Shown here in pieces: positions 1 to 11,100 of a stretch of DNA of 64,000 nt. A program made the position numbers and the translations under genes. This stretch comes from Acidobacteriota bacterium. Its GTDB lineage: Bacteria; Acidobacteriota; Blastocatellia; RBC074. The notes beneath the pieces are model-generated. The model was given only the letters and a program-made list of their open reading frames with translations. It ran no database searches and was not told the origin of the DNA. The DNA is taken from the NCBI GenBank assembly GCA_018269055.1, contig JAFDVI010000031.1, positions 62,001-126,000 on the forward strand, written 5' to 3'. Numbering within the stretch: position 1 is the first letter of the stretch; the number at the start of each line of letters is the position of its first letter.

Positions 1-1701
1 AAAAGTGTGTCCCGTGACATAAGCATTCAAATTCGCGTCTACTGCCACGGCGTAAGCCACATCCACGCCAGAACCGCCGAAATAAGTCGAATACACCAGC
101 GTTGCGCCATTGGCTGTAATCTTGGTCAGAAATCCGTCGCCGCCGCCTCCGGCGTTGTTGGCTTGAAACGGATTTTGCATATTGAAATCCGTTGACGTGG
201 TTGTTCCCACCAGATACACGTTGCCGCCCGAATCCAGCGCTACGCCGTATGCTTCGTCAAAGCCTGTGCCGCCCAGGTAAGTGGAATAGACCAACTGCGA
301 ACCATCACCTTTGACTCTGGTGACAAACACGTCGGTGGCGCTGCGATACGAATTTTGCAGTGGATTTTTCAGCGGAAAGTTTGTGGAAGAGGTTGACCCA
401 ACGACGACGGCATCGCCGCTGGAATCCAGCGCGATGGCAAACCCCTGGTCAATATTGCTGCCGCCTAGGTAGGTGGAAAACAGCAAATCCGTTCCATCGG
501 CTTTGACCTTGGTGACAAACGCATCTTCGGTCAATCCGGTGATGGTCGGTTGCAGAGCGTTGCGCGTATTGAAGTCCGGCGAATTCGTGATGCCCGCGAT
601 GAAGGCTTCGCCCGCCGCATTGACGGCAATGCCGTGGCCGGAATCTTCATTGCTGCCGCCCAGGTACGTCGAATACACAATCGCCGATCCGGTCGGGTCA
701 ATCTTCGTCACAAAAGCGTCGTATTTTCCGCCGCGATTGATGGTCTGCAACGGCGCAAAAGTATTGAAGTTGTTGGAATAGGTCGTGCCCGTGACATACG
801 CCGCGCCGGTGGAATCCACCGCAATCGCAAAGCCTTCGTCCGAACCGATGCCGCCAAAAAACGTCGAAAAATCAATCACCGGATCAATCACCAGTGGTTG
901 CTGGCGGTCATAACTCGGAACTTCAAATCCAATGCTGTTATCGCCCTTCAGCACATAGCGGCTGTTGACCTGGCGCTGTTTGCCGTCAACGGTTTGATAA
1001 CTGGCCGGAACGCGGTGATAAACCGTTTGCCCGCCCACGTGTAAAACCAAGTCGCCGTTCGCGTCCAGTTCGATTTTGTCTGCGCCTTCGACCGCCATCG
1101 TAATGTTCGCCGGATCAACGCCCGGCGCAACGACGAAATCATATTCCAGCGCGCGCTGCGTCCCGTAAAACGCCATCTTCACGCCCGGATACACCTCGCT
1201 GTATTCGACCCGCGAATAATTGGGGATGCTGGTATGCCACTGATTGGAATCATTGCCAATCAGGTAATTGCTCCTGCCGGGCAATAAGCCTGAGCCGTTA
1301 ATGGCAGCATCCAATCGCGCATCTTGCAATTTGAACCGCAAAACGTTCGGTGCGGGAAGCTGCGAATCGCGAGTGGGAATACCGTCTTTGCAGCTTTCGC
1401 ATTCCACATTTTGCAACACCAATGCGGCTTCGCTGTCCGTTAAAAACACCTGGTAACCGTGCCCGCGGGAAAGGAATTTGACGGCTTCGTTCGCCTGTCC
1501 CTGATTGATTTCGAAGCTCATCGGCAGTTGGCCATAGGCTTGTTTCATCTTTTCCTGCTGCGTTTGAACCGACGCCGCGTTACTGGATGATTTGTCGAAC
1601 GCCGCGCGTACGGATGGACCGCGCTGGAAAAAGATCAGGGAAAAGACGGCAACCAACAGAATGGCGCTGGCCAGACCGATGACACGTTTTTGAGAAAACA
1701 T
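1..1701 (-). CDS. SBBP-repeat secreted beta-propeller protein, C-terminus outside window
   Basis: The reading frame stays open from the ATG at 1701 to the window edge (567 codons), so the C-terminus is missing. GGAGGA lies about 10 bases before the start. The protein opens with a basic N-region and a hydrophobic segment (MFSQKRVIGL, then ILLVAVFSLIFF), a likely signal peptide or anchor. Next comes a domain of about 240 residues with the YLIGND and EVYPGVKMAFYG motifs that regularly precedes SBBP repeats. At least five repeats of roughly 60 residues follow, each with GxAxAVDSxGxxYVTGxT and YSTYLGG elements. SBBP proteins are extracellular beta-propellers of unknown ligand, common in Acidobacteriota and Planctomycetes. 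Role here unknown. Confidence 0.88.
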   Translation of the reverse strand, partial: MFSQKRVIGLASAILLVAVFSLIFFQRGPSVRAAFDKSSSNAASVQTQQEKMKQAYGQLPMSFEINQGQANEAVKFLSRGHGYQVFLTDSEAALVLQNVECESCKDGIPTRDSQLPAPNVLRFKLQDARLDAAINGSGLLPGRSNYLIGNDSNQWHTSIPNYSRVEYSEVYPGVKMAFYGTQRALEYDFVVAPGVDPANITMAVEGADKIELDANGDLVLHVGGQTVYHRVPASYQTVDGKQRQVNSRYVLKGDNSIGFEVPSYDRQQPLVIDPVIDFSTFFGGIGSDEGFAIAVDSTGAAYVTGTTYSNNFNTFAPLQTINRGGKYDAFVTKIDPTGSAIVYSTYLGGSNEDSGHGIAVNAAGEAFIAGITNSPDFNTRNALQPTITGLTEDAFVTKVKADGTDLLFSTYLGGSNIDQGFAIALDSSGDAVVVGSTSSTNFPLKNPLQNSYRSATDVFVTRVKGDGSQLVYSTYLGGTGFDEAYGVALDSGGNVYLVGTTTSTDFNMQNPFQANNAGGGGDGFLTKITANGATLVYSTYFGGSGVDVAYAVAVDANLNAYVTGHTF

Positions 1702-1967
1702 TGGGTACGAATCCTCCGGTAGAAAATGAAAATTCCTGCGTTTTGGGAGAACGACGAGGCACGTGAAGCAAATGGGAAAGTAATTTTTCGCAACTTCAGG
1801 CAAGTCACAAGATGGTGAGGCGACCGAATGTGTTGCCTATGTGTTGGGGGGTAGGACAGTTAAATCTTCCGCTTGAAGGGTTCGCCAAACAAGCGAATGC
1901 ATTTTATGAAGCGCCTCCCGGCAAAACAAGTCCGGGTGCGAACGCGAGGTATGCGCTTCAACTGGAA

Positions 1968-2984
1968 TCAAAATGTCAGCACGACGCGGCCAAGCAGATT
2001 GCCTTGCTGCATTTCATTGAGCACGGAATCGGCTTCTTCAAAGCGCCGCTGCTGAATGCGGCAGCGGACTTTGCCTTCGGCGGCAAGTTGCAGCACTTCG
2101 CGCAAATCCTGCCGCGTGCCGACGGCGGAAGCGACAATCCGATATTCGCCCGACACCATCGCGACGGTGGAAAGATGGATCGGTTCCGGAGCCATGCCGA
2201 CAATGGAAAGCGTCCCGCCTTTGCGCAAACTCCGCAGCGCGGTTTCATACGCGGCCTTTGATCCGGAAGTCACCATTACGACGTGCGCACCGCCCAGTTT
2301 TTTGACTTCCTTGTACGCCTGTGTCGTCACGGCATTCACCGTGTGATCTGCGCCGCATTCGCGCGCCAGTTCCAATTTGTCGTCGGCCACGTCAACGGCA
2401 ATGACTTCCGCGCCGCGCGCTTTGGCCAGTTGAACAGCCAGATGCCCAAGCCCGCCGATGCCGAAAATGGCGACGCGCTGTCCGGCTGTGACGCCGGAAT
2501 CATTCAATGCGCGATGAACTGTCAGCCCCGCGCATAAGAGCGGAGCCGCCTCGGCAAAGCTCAATTTTTCGGGCAACTTAGCTGTGTGACTGGCTTTTGC
2601 CTTGATGAATTCGGCAAAGCCGCCATCCACAGTGCAACCTGTTACCTGTTGTTTCGGACACAAGGTTTCGCGCCCCGCGCGGCAGTATTCGCATTCGCCG
2701 CAGGTGTAATGCAACCACGGAACTCCCACACGGTCACCGATGGCGAATCCCTCCACGCCTTCACCAACCGAGGAAATTGTTCCGGCAACTTCGTGGCCGG
2801 GAATCAGTGGCAGTTTGGTAATCGGTTTGAGCAAATCCCATTCGCCGCGCACCAGATGCAAATCGGAATGGCACACCCCACAAGCCATGACTTTGATCAC
2901 CACTTCACCTGCCCCAGCCACTGGCGTCGGGATTTCTTCTACAACCAACGGCTCGGCCAATGTGTGCAACACGGCAGCTTTCAT
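1968..2984 (-). CDS. adhP: Zinc-dependent alcohol dehydrogenase, AdhP type
   Basis: This cytosolic medium-chain dehydrogenase of 338 residues should oxidise primary alcohols or reduce aldehydes with NAD(H). Catalytic zinc ligands are visible as C38, the GHE at 63-65 and C151. The structural zinc site is C95, C98, C101 and C109. The Rossmann fingerprint GIGGLG lies at 175-180. Length matches AdhP-type enzymes of about 340 residues. The start has AAGGAGA eight bases upstream. It stands alone between the SBBP gene and a divergent large exoprotein, so its substrate cannot be deduced from context. Confidence 0.92.
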   Translation of the reverse strand: MKAAVLHTLAEPLVVEEIPTPVAGAGEVVIKVMACGVCHSDLHLVRGEWDLLKPITKLPLIPGHEVAGTISSVGEGVEGFAIGDRVGVPWLHYTCGECEYCRAGRETLCPKQQVTGCTVDGGFAEFIKAKASHTAKLPEKLSFAEAAPLLCAGLTVHRALNDSGVTAGQRVAIFGIGGLGHLAVQLAKARGAEVIAVDVADDKLELARECGADHTVNAVTTQAYKEVKKLGGAHVVMVTSGSKAAYETALRSLRKGGTLSIVGMAPEPIHLSTVAMVSGEYRIVASAVGTRQDLREVLQLAAEGKVRCRIQQRRFEEADSVLNEMQQGNLLGRVVLTF

Positions 2985-3086
2985 CTATTGTCTCCTTGAG
3001 CTTTGTTCGCGACGTCATCAGTGAGGCGAAACTATCGCGGCTGAAATCTTATGAGTCAAGTTGGCCCCAATTCCCCCTTGCATGCG

Positions 3087-3115
3087 TTGACAGCTACTAC
3101 CCTCTAACGTAGATT
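3087..3115 (+). promoter_or_regulatory. Candidate sigma-70 promoter for the 3293 gene
   Basis: TTGACA at 3087-3092 and TAGATT at 3110-3115 are separated by 17 bases, giving a 5' leader of about 170 bases before the ATG at 3293. The -35 box is also the left half of an imperfect inverted repeat TTGACAG / CTGTCAA ending near 3127, which could be an operator. The rest of the 308-base gap between 2984 and 3293 shows no gene. Confidence 0.45.
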
Positions 3116-3292
3116 GCCTTCTGTCAATTACATCCCAAAAACCATAGCCGCGAGGCGTTTCGTTTCTTCACTGAGAAAACCAATACGTATGCTAAGGCTA
3201 GAGAAGCATTAGACTTGGTGGTTACCCATGAAACCCAAGGTCTTCTTTCCTCAACTGCATTAGCGTTTCACCCATAAGGAGCCTTTAGGAAT

Positions 3293-6200
3293 ATGAATCC
3301 CGCGAAAATTGTAGCTATTTTTTGGAATTCCGAACATCGTCGGATGATGGCGCTTATTGCAGCCTTACTGATCGTTTCCTCATTGGCAATGGTTTTGGCG
3401 GAACACGCCGGAGCTTTTCAACAGCCGGGCGCTTCACGAACCACTCGGCAACGCCAGGAAAGTTCGCGAACCAATCGAACTCAAAAACAAGCCAAAGCCG
3501 ATATTGACAAAGCCGATCAGGACGAGGATGAAGACGATCCTGACATGCCGCCATTTGCTCGCGGCTTGATCGAAAAGGACGAATATTTGAATCGGCGGCA
3601 ACAAAACATCAATGAATTGCGTGGGTTGCCGTATGACCGCCCGGATCGCCGCATCATGGCTATCCGCGCAATGGAGCAGCAATATCAAATTAACAGGCCA
3701 TTCATTGATCCAACCAACTGGACGGAAATTGGTCCCGCGCCGATTCCCAACGGTCAAACCGAAGGCGTTTCGACCGCTGTCAGCGGACGTGTGACCACGA
3801 TTGCCATTCATCCAACGAATCCGAACATCGTGTATGTCGGCACAGCGCAAGGCGGCGTGTATCGCACCTTGAACGGTGGAGCCAGTTGGACGGCGATTTT
3901 TGATTCCGCCTTGTCACTGGCGATTGGAGCCATTGCCATCGCGCCTTCAAACCCAACCACCGTTTACGTGGGAACCGGTGAGCCAAACGGTTCTTGCGAC
4001 AGTTTTTTTGGTGTGGGAATTTATCGAATCAACAATGCGGATACCTCGCCCATTCTGAACGGGCCGTTTACCTCAGACGGGGCAAACGATGTATTCACTG
4101 GTCGTACAGTCAGCAAAATCGTCGTCCATCCGACCAATCCGGACATCATTTTCGCCGCCACGGCTTCAGGCATTGGCGGACTTGGTTGCGAAGCATTTGG
4201 TGGTGGCACAGTTCCTCCGCTGCCGGGACGTGGCCTGTTCCGCTCGACGAATGCAACCACAACATGCACGTTCACCAAGATGACGACCGCAACCGGAACC
4301 AATGTGGTCGTCGGCAACTTCAGCCATCCTGATATTGTGATGGACCCTGACAATCCCAGTCGAGTCGTGGTGACGGTGAACGGTCCATCGGCCCCCACAG
4401 GCGGCGGAACGGGCGGAGGCGTTTTCGTTTCGACCGATGCGCTGGCGGCCAATCCGACGTTTACTCGAACCTTGACGCTCAATAACATTCGTTCGAATCT
4501 GACGCTGCATTCCGCCGCAGGCACGGTCACAGTTTACGAAGCCGACGGAATATCCAGCGGCAACTTGCGCAAATCCACCGATGGCGGCGCGACCTGGGGA
4601 TCAATTCTGTCTGCGGCCACCGGATTTTGCGGCGGACAATGCTTTTACAACATCGCGCTGGCTGTTGCGCCTGACAACGCCAACACGGTGTTGATCGGCG
4701 GAAATGTCACAGGCGCCTCATCGCGATTGATTGCGCGCTCCACCAATGGCGGCACTAACTTCACCAACGTCGCCAATGGAGTTCACGCCGACAACCACGT
4801 CGCAGTGTTTGCGCCCTCCGATGCAAACATTGCCTGGATGGGAACCGATGGCGGCGTATACAAATCCACCAACGGCGGAACGTCCTGGACCAGCCAGAAC
4901 ATCACCGGATTTGCCGCTACGCAATTTATGAGCGTGGATTTGCATCCCAGCGACCCACGGTTCAGCATCGGCGGAACCCAGGACAACGGAACCAACTTCC
5001 TGCAACCGAACGACACCTGGACGCGAGCCGATTTCGGCGACGGCGGTTATGCAGTCGTGGATCAAAACGCCGCCAACACGACCAGCGTCACGATGTATCA
5101 CACATATTTTAATCAGACGAACGCGATGGGATATGCGCGCGTGACCAATGTCGCCAATGCCGTGGACAATGGTTGGACATTTTTCGGCTGTGGATTTAGC
5201 GGTTCAACTGCGAACGGAATGACCTGCGCGGCAACGGCCATTCAATTTTACGCGCCGATGACGCGCGGTCCGGGCAATCCGAACACATTGTATTTCGGCT
5301 CTGACGTGCTGTATCGCTCCACAAACAGCGGAACGACGGTTACCAAGGTCAGCCAGGAACCCATTGTCTCCGGTCAATCCATTACGGCCATCGGCATCGC
5401 ACCCACAAACGACAATGTGCGCATCGTCGGGTTGAAAAACGGCACGATCTGGAGAACGACCACCGGTTCAAGCACGCTGACCAACGTTACCGACGCAGGG
5501 ATGCCAGCACGCTTTGTCGGACGTGCAGTCATTGATCCGAATAACCCGGACATTGCTTATGTGTCTTTTACCGGTTTCGCCGTCACAGCCGGACAGCACG
5601 TCTGGAAAACCACAAACCTGAGCAATGCAACCCCGACCTGGACTGCTGCGGGCAGCGGCATTCCGGATGTTCCCGTCAACGCGATGGCCATTGATCCGGC
5701 AAATCCGACCAACATTTATGCTGGAACGGACATCGGTGTTTATCGCTCAACCGATAGCGGGGCGACCTGGTTGCCATTTGGATTGGGCCTGCCGCGCGTG
5801 GCCGTGTTCGATATGAAAATCCAGCAGGCCAATCGCATCTTGCGCATTGCCACGCACGGGCGTGGCCTGTGGGAGATTCAACTTGGCTGCGGGATTATCA
5901 TCACGCCGACGACGTTGACACCGGGCACAGCGGGAGTTCCCTACCCCATCACCACGCTGATGCCCAGCGGAGGTGTTTCACCTTATACCTTCACGATACC
6001 GGTTGGTTCGTTGCCGAGCGGGATGAATTTGTCTTCAAGTGGAGTGCTCGATGGCACACCGACAGCCACCGGCACTTTCCCATTTACTGTCAGGGCTACA
6101 GACAACGGCGGAGTTTGCTTTGGCGAGCAAGCCTACTCACTGGTCATCAATCCAAATTGCATGACAATCACGGTCAATCCGCCGAGTTTGCCGAATGGTT

Positions 6201-7594
6201 TTGTCGGCACGCTTTACAATCAAGGCTTGAGCGCGACGGGCGGAACGCCGAGCTACACCTTTTCGCTCTCTTCGGGGACGCTTCCCAATGGCGTCAGCAT
6301 TGTGGGAGCCAGTTTGATGGGAACGCCGACCACGACCGGCACGTTCAGTTTCGTCATCAAAGCGACAGATAACGTCGGTTGCATGGGCACGCGAGCTTAC
6401 ACGGTCGTCATCAGCGGCACCGGACTGCAGTTTTATCCGCTGGCGCATCCCGTGCGAATGGTGGACACGCGTTCCGGCGCAACGGCTTGCCAGACGCCCG
6501 GAGCGCCCATCACCGGAGGCAGTTCGCTGACCGTCACGGCGCGCGGGACATGCGATATGCTGACCATTCCGGCGAATGCCGCGGCAGTGACCGGCAACGT
6601 CACAACGGTTGGCCCCGTCGCCAATGGATTTTTGACGATTTATCCCAGCAGTGCGGCAAACCCAGGCGTGTCCAATTCAAACTACCAGACGGGCCAGACT
6701 TTGAATAACGTTTTCACCGTCGGTTTGGGTGCGGCCGACGGCGCATTCAAAATCTTTGCGCTGCAAACAACGGATGTCGTAGTGGATGTCACAGGCTACT
6801 TTGCGCCCCCGGGAGCGGGCGGCTTGTTCTTCCATCCGCTGCCTGCGCCAGTTCGTTTGCTGGATACGCGATTGGGGCAACCGGCTTGCACAATGCCCGG
6901 AACGCCGATTCCGGCGACTACGGAAGTCCTGCAGCAGGGCAATGCCATTTGCGGCATTCCCGCTACGGCGCTTGCTTTGGTGGGCAATGCCACGACGGTC
7001 GGTCCTGCGGGACAAGGCTTCCTGACCTTGTTCCCCGCAGACGCCACAAGACCTTTGATCGCCAGCGGCAACTATCAAATCGGGCAAACGCTGAACTCGC
7101 CTTTTACCGTGGGCCTGTCGCCATCGGGACAATTCCGGATTTACAGTGCACAACAAACCGATCTGGTGATTGACGTGCTGGGATATTACAGCGCTGATGC
7201 TTCGGACATGATCGGCATCGGATTGTTGTTCAGCCCGATGACGCCGGCTCGCTTGCTGGATACGCGCCCCGGACAGATGGCCTGCTTTATGCCCGGCCTA
7301 CCGATTCCCGCAACCACTGACACCCCGCAAGCTGCGCGCGGTGTGTGCACGATCCCCGCAACGGCACAGGCCATCGTCGGCAACGCGACAACCGTCACGC
7401 CCGCCGCCGGAGGCTTTTTGACCTTCTGGCCGAGCAACGCGACACGACCAACTGCTGCAACCTCGAACTATGCGGCAGGCGTGAACTTCAACCGGCATTA
7501 CACGGTCGGGTTGGGAACAGACGGAGCGTTTAAGATTTACGCTCTGACCTCCACCAACCTCGTCATAGATGTTTCGGGAAGTTTCGCTCCATAA
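3293..7594 (+). CDS. Giant secreted protein: sialidase-like propellers, two Ig-like domains, three-repeat LLDTR tail
   Basis: 1433 residues starting at an ATG with AAGGAG 12 bases upstream. A hydrophobic segment at about residues 20-36 is a probable signal peptide. A charged linker rich in Q, R, D and E follows. Residues of about 130-860 carry BNR/Asp-box style repeats (VYVGTAQGGVYRT, STNGGTSW, STDSGATW), as in sialidase and Vps10 beta-propellers. Residues of about 865-1040 hold two He_PIG-type Ig-like domains (ITPTTLTPGTAGVPY and TVNPPSLPNGFVGTLY). The end is three repeats of about 125-130 residues, each opening FxPLxxPVRLLDTR and closing VVVDVTGYFAP. The same tail ends the 8170 protein. No catalytic sialidase arginines were identified, so binding or adhesion is more likely than catalysis. 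Confidence 0.88.
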   Translation: MNPAKIVAIFWNSEHRRMMALIAALLIVSSLAMVLAEHAGAFQQPGASRTTRQRQESSRTNRTQKQAKADIDKADQDEDEDDPDMPPFARGLIEKDEYLNRRQQNINELRGLPYDRPDRRIMAIRAMEQQYQINRPFIDPTNWTEIGPAPIPNGQTEGVSTAVSGRVTTIAIHPTNPNIVYVGTAQGGVYRTLNGGASWTAIFDSALSLAIGAIAIAPSNPTTVYVGTGEPNGSCDSFFGVGIYRINNADTSPILNGPFTSDGANDVFTGRTVSKIVVHPTNPDIIFAATASGIGGLGCEAFGGGTVPPLPGRGLFRSTNATTTCTFTKMTTATGTNVVVGNFSHPDIVMDPDNPSRVVVTVNGPSAPTGGGTGGGVFVSTDALAANPTFTRTLTLNNIRSNLTLHSAAGTVTVYEADGISSGNLRKSTDGGATWGSILSAATGFCGGQCFYNIALAVAPDNANTVLIGGNVTGASSRLIARSTNGGTNFTNVANGVHADNHVAVFAPSDANIAWMGTDGGVYKSTNGGTSWTSQNITGFAATQFMSVDLHPSDPRFSIGGTQDNGTNFLQPNDTWTRADFGDGGYAVVDQNAANTTSVTMYHTYFNQTNAMGYARVTNVANAVDNGWTFFGCGFSGSTANGMTCAATAIQFYAPMTRGPGNPNTLYFGSDVLYRSTNSGTTVTKVSQEPIVSGQSITAIGIAPTNDNVRIVGLKNGTIWRTTTGSSTLTNVTDAGMPARFVGRAVIDPNNPDIAYVSFTGFAVTAGQHVWKTTNLSNATPTWTAAGSGIPDVPVNAMAIDPANPTNIYAGTDIGVYRSTDSGATWLPFGLGLPRVAVFDMKIQQANRILRIATHGRGLWEIQLGCGIIITPTTLTPGTAGVPYPITTLMPSGGVSPYTFTIPVGSLPSGMNLSSSGVLDGTPTATGTFPFTVRATDNGGVCFGEQAYSLVINPNCMTITVNPPSLPNGFVGTLYNQGLSATGGTPSYTFSLSSGTLPNGVSIVGASLMGTPTTTGTFSFVIKATDNVGCMGTRAYTVVISGTGLQFYPLAHPVRMVDTRSGATACQTPGAPITGGSSLTVTARGTCDMLTIPANAAAVTGNVTTVGPVANGFLTIYPSSAANPGVSNSNYQTGQTLNNVFTVGLGAADGAFKIFALQTTDVVVDVTGYFAPPGAGGLFFHPLPAPVRLLDTRLGQPACTMPGTPIPATTEVLQQGNAICGIPATALALVGNATTVGPAGQGFLTLFPADATRPLIASGNYQIGQTLNSPFTVGLSPSGQFRIYSAQQTDLVIDVLGYYSADASDMIGIGLLFSPMTPARLLDTRPGQMACFMPGLPIPATTDTPQAARGVCTIPATAQAIVGNATTVTPAAGGFLTFWPSNATRPTAATSNYAAGVNFNRHYTVGLGTDGAFKIYALTSTNLVIDVSGSFAP

Positions 7595-7620
7595 AGAGTC
7601 GTATAATAAGGATTACTATT

Positions 7621-7654
7621 AAGAAAGGGGCACACAACATGTGCCCCCTTTCTT
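7621..7654 (+). terminator. Rho-independent terminator after the 3293 gene
   Basis: The stem AAGAAAGGGGCACA pairs with TGTGCCCC(C)TTTCTT around a 5-base loop. The flanking A- and T-rich arms mean it could work on both strands. It lies 27 bases after the stop codon at 7594. Confidence 0.75.
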
Positions 7655-8169
7655 ATTGCGCGCTGCAACTTTTGCCCGAAATTCTAATAATGACCAACTC
7701 TCTAATGAAGGATCATCGCTCTGCCAAGCGTCCAACTCCTATCATCCATAGTATTTGGCCAGTATTATTGGCAAAAGAAAGTCAGTCTTCGTCAGACAAA
7801 AAGTAGGACAAGCTGACAGTAATTGTGATATAAGCCACATCGTAAGCTTGGTTCCGATGCTTTTAGTCTGTTATTAAGTCTGAGAAAATAGATATTTCTT
7901 GAGATTAACGGCTTTGTCGCAAGTTGTTGTAAATCGCCTCTAAGTCCTCGACACAGTTTCCTAAAGCCAGTCGCCTTAAAAGCCAGATGAATCAGCTTTC
8001 CGATACAATCCCCAAATTGAATTTTCTTTTCCCGACCCCACAATTGGATTTGTTGAAGCTATAAGCTTTGCGCAATAAGATCAGGAAAATTGCCGCCGCA
8101 ACTCTAAAAAACCTGACTTCCCGAATGACGTGATTTTGGTGCCGTAGTCCATTTCCAAGGAGACGTTCA
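7655..8169. other. Intergenic region upstream of the 2718-residue exoprotein
   Basis: About 515 AT-rich bases without a convincing gene. A possible promoter for the next gene is TTGAAG at 8053-8058 and TAAGAT at 8076-8081 with a 17-base spacer, leaving a leader of about 80 bases. AAGGAGA at 8157-8163 is the ribosome binding site for the downstream gene. A minus-strand 83-codon ORF at 7792-8043 has no supporting signal. Confidence 0.4.
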
Positions 8170-11100
8170 TTGAAAATGAGTATGCAAGTCTATCTTCGCA
8201 CAGGAATAGCATTAACGTTATTCTCGCTTGTTACACTCATCATTGGCCATTATCGTAGCCAGGCAACTGCCACAGTTACATCTATTTCCCCAAATGGCCG
8301 CATTCAGGAATTAACAAACAACAAACCAATCGGTTTTTGTCAGAACAACCCGACAGAGCAACTTTTCAAAGGAAATACCGCCGCAGAATTGCTGCTCAAT
8401 CCAATCCGATTTGACTGGATGGTCACTTCCACAACGGTTCAATCGGGTTGCCCAACCCCAAGTTTCACGCAGGCCGCAACCTCGCCTGAACACGTCGGCA
8501 TTGATGCCCATTATGTCGGCTTGGGATATATCAATGGCGACAACCATCTGGATATCGTCACCACCGATAATGATTCCGCTTCGCTAACCATACTTTTAGG
8601 AGACGGCACAGGAGATTTCACGGTTCTCCCCAATCACATTCCGGTTGGAATGTTTCCGGTCACCGTTGAAGTCGGGGATTTCAACGAAGACGGAAAAGCA
8701 GATCTGGTCGTCACCAATCCAGGTTCGAATTCTGTGTCGGTGCTGTTAGGCGATGGAACCGGAGGATTTGTCAATGCGCCTGGCTCTCCGATTTCGGTAG
8801 GGACGGCACCACGCTCTGTCGCGATTGGCAATTTCAATAATGATTCTCATAGCGATCTGGTTGTCACCAACGGCTCATCGGCGAACTTCAACATTCTGCT
8901 TGGCAATGGAAATGGAACTTTCACCAATGCTCCGGGTTCTCCATTTGCCAGCGGGTCCGATCCTTTTCACGCCGTAATCGGAAACTTCAATGGCGACGCC
9001 AATTCGGATTTGGCGATTGCCATGTTCGTCGATGGAGCCTTGCGCATCTACCTCGGCAATGGAGACGGCACATTTACCCAAGCCGGATCACCAATCCCGC
9101 TGGGCACATGGACATCGTTTCTCGCTCAAGGAGATTTCAATGGAGACGGCAAAGTAGATTTGGCGGCGGTAAATCGCATCAGCGCCAACATGCAAGTTTT
9201 ATTGGGGAACGGGTCGGGCGGATTCAGTCAGGCTCCCGGATCGCCTTACAGTACGGGAACTGCGCCAATGGTGGTCCAGACGGCAGACCTGAATCTGGAT
9301 GGCAAACTTGATCTGGCAGTGGCCAATGAATCCGATGCCAATACCTTTGTATATCTAGGCAATGGCAACGGCACATTTGGCGCGCCAACCACGTTGCTCA
9401 AAGGACGATTACCAACCCATTTGGCGATTGCCGATTTTAACGAGGACAACAGGCCGGACATCGCCACATCCGATGCAGGCGACAACACGGTTACCATCTT
9501 GTTAAATAGTTGCGGCGCATGCCCGCCGATTACCGTCAATCCGGCACTGATTGCAACTGGCACCGCCGGGACAAGTTATAGCCAGACCTTCACGGCCACC
9601 GGAGCCAGTGCGCCTTATACCTTTTCTGTGATAGGTACTTTGCCAACCGGCTTGACGTTCAACAGCCCGACGCTTTCCGGTACGCCCACGCAAACCGGCA
9701 GTTTTCCGATTACCGTGACTGTAACGGATGCCAATAGTTGTATTGGCAGCCGCAATTACATATTGGTGGTGAACTGCCAAACTATCACGGTCAATCCAGC
9801 AACAATTCCCACTGGAACAGTCAATACGGCATACAACCAGACGTTTACGCATACCGGAGGAATCGGAACGACAACATTCAGTTTGACGGGCACATTGCCG
9901 ACCGGCCTGACGTTTTCCGGTGGAGTGCTTTCCGGTACGCCAACGCAACCTGGCAACTTTCCGATCACGGTCACGGCGACTGATTCCAATGGCTGCACTG
10001 GCAGCCGCAATTACACGCTGGTCATTAACTGCCAGACCATCACGGTCAACCCCACATCCATTCCAGCGGGCAATGCTGGGGTGATCTACAGCCAGACGTT
10101 CACGCAAACCAATGGAGTCGGCACAATTTCATTTAGTTTGAGCGGGACATTGCCCACCGGCATGACATTTTCCGGCGGAACGCTTTCTGGTACGCCAACG
10201 CAAACCGGCAACTTCCCTATCATTGTCACAGCCACGGATTCCAATGGATGCGCAGGCAGTCGTGGCTACACGCTGGTGATCAGCATCTGTGAAACGATCA
10301 CCGTAAATCCCGCGACGCTTCCATCAGGCACAGTGGGCACAGCCTACAGCCAAAGCTTCACGCAAGTCGGCGGGATGGGAACAACAACATTCACATTGAC
10401 CGGAGCCTTGCCAACCGGACTGACATTTTCGGGCACGACGCTTTCCGGTACGCCAACACAATTCGGCAGCTTCCCGATCACCGTTACGGCAACCGATTCC
10501 AACGGTTGTACCGGCAGCCGCAATGACACGCTGGTCATCAACTGCCAGAACATCATCGTCAATCCGTCATCGGTTCCAGCCGGAACGGCTGGCGTGGCGT
10601 ACAGTCAAACCTTCACGCAGACGGGCGGAATCGGAACAGTCAATTTTTCGTGGTCGGGCAAATTGCCTTCAGGGCTGACGCTTTCAGGCGCAACCCTGTC
10701 GGGTACGCCAACTGAAGTCGGCAATTATTCCTTTACTATCACGGCGACTGATTCCAATGGCTGCACAGGCAGCCGCAGTTACACATTGACGATCATTTGC
10801 CAGGCAATTTCCATAACGCCATTGACCATTCCATCGGGGACAGTCGGTGCTGCTTTTAGTCAAAGCTTTTCGCAAAGCGGCGGGATCGGAACGACGAATT
10901 TTTCTGTCATCGGCACATTGCCAAATGGCGTTACGTTATCGGGCAACACGCTGTCGGGCACGCCCACGCAATCCGGCAGTTTCCCCATCACAATCAAAGC
11001 CACGGACGCCAACGGGTGCACAGGTATGCGCGATTACACGCTGGTCATCAATTGCCAGGCGATTACCGTCAACCCGGCTGCTCTTTCTTCCGGGATCGTC

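Noticed and set aside
7792-8043. 83-codon minus-strand ORF in the gap before the 8170 gene
   Set aside because: No ribosome binding site, no recognisable family, AT-rich non-coding composition.
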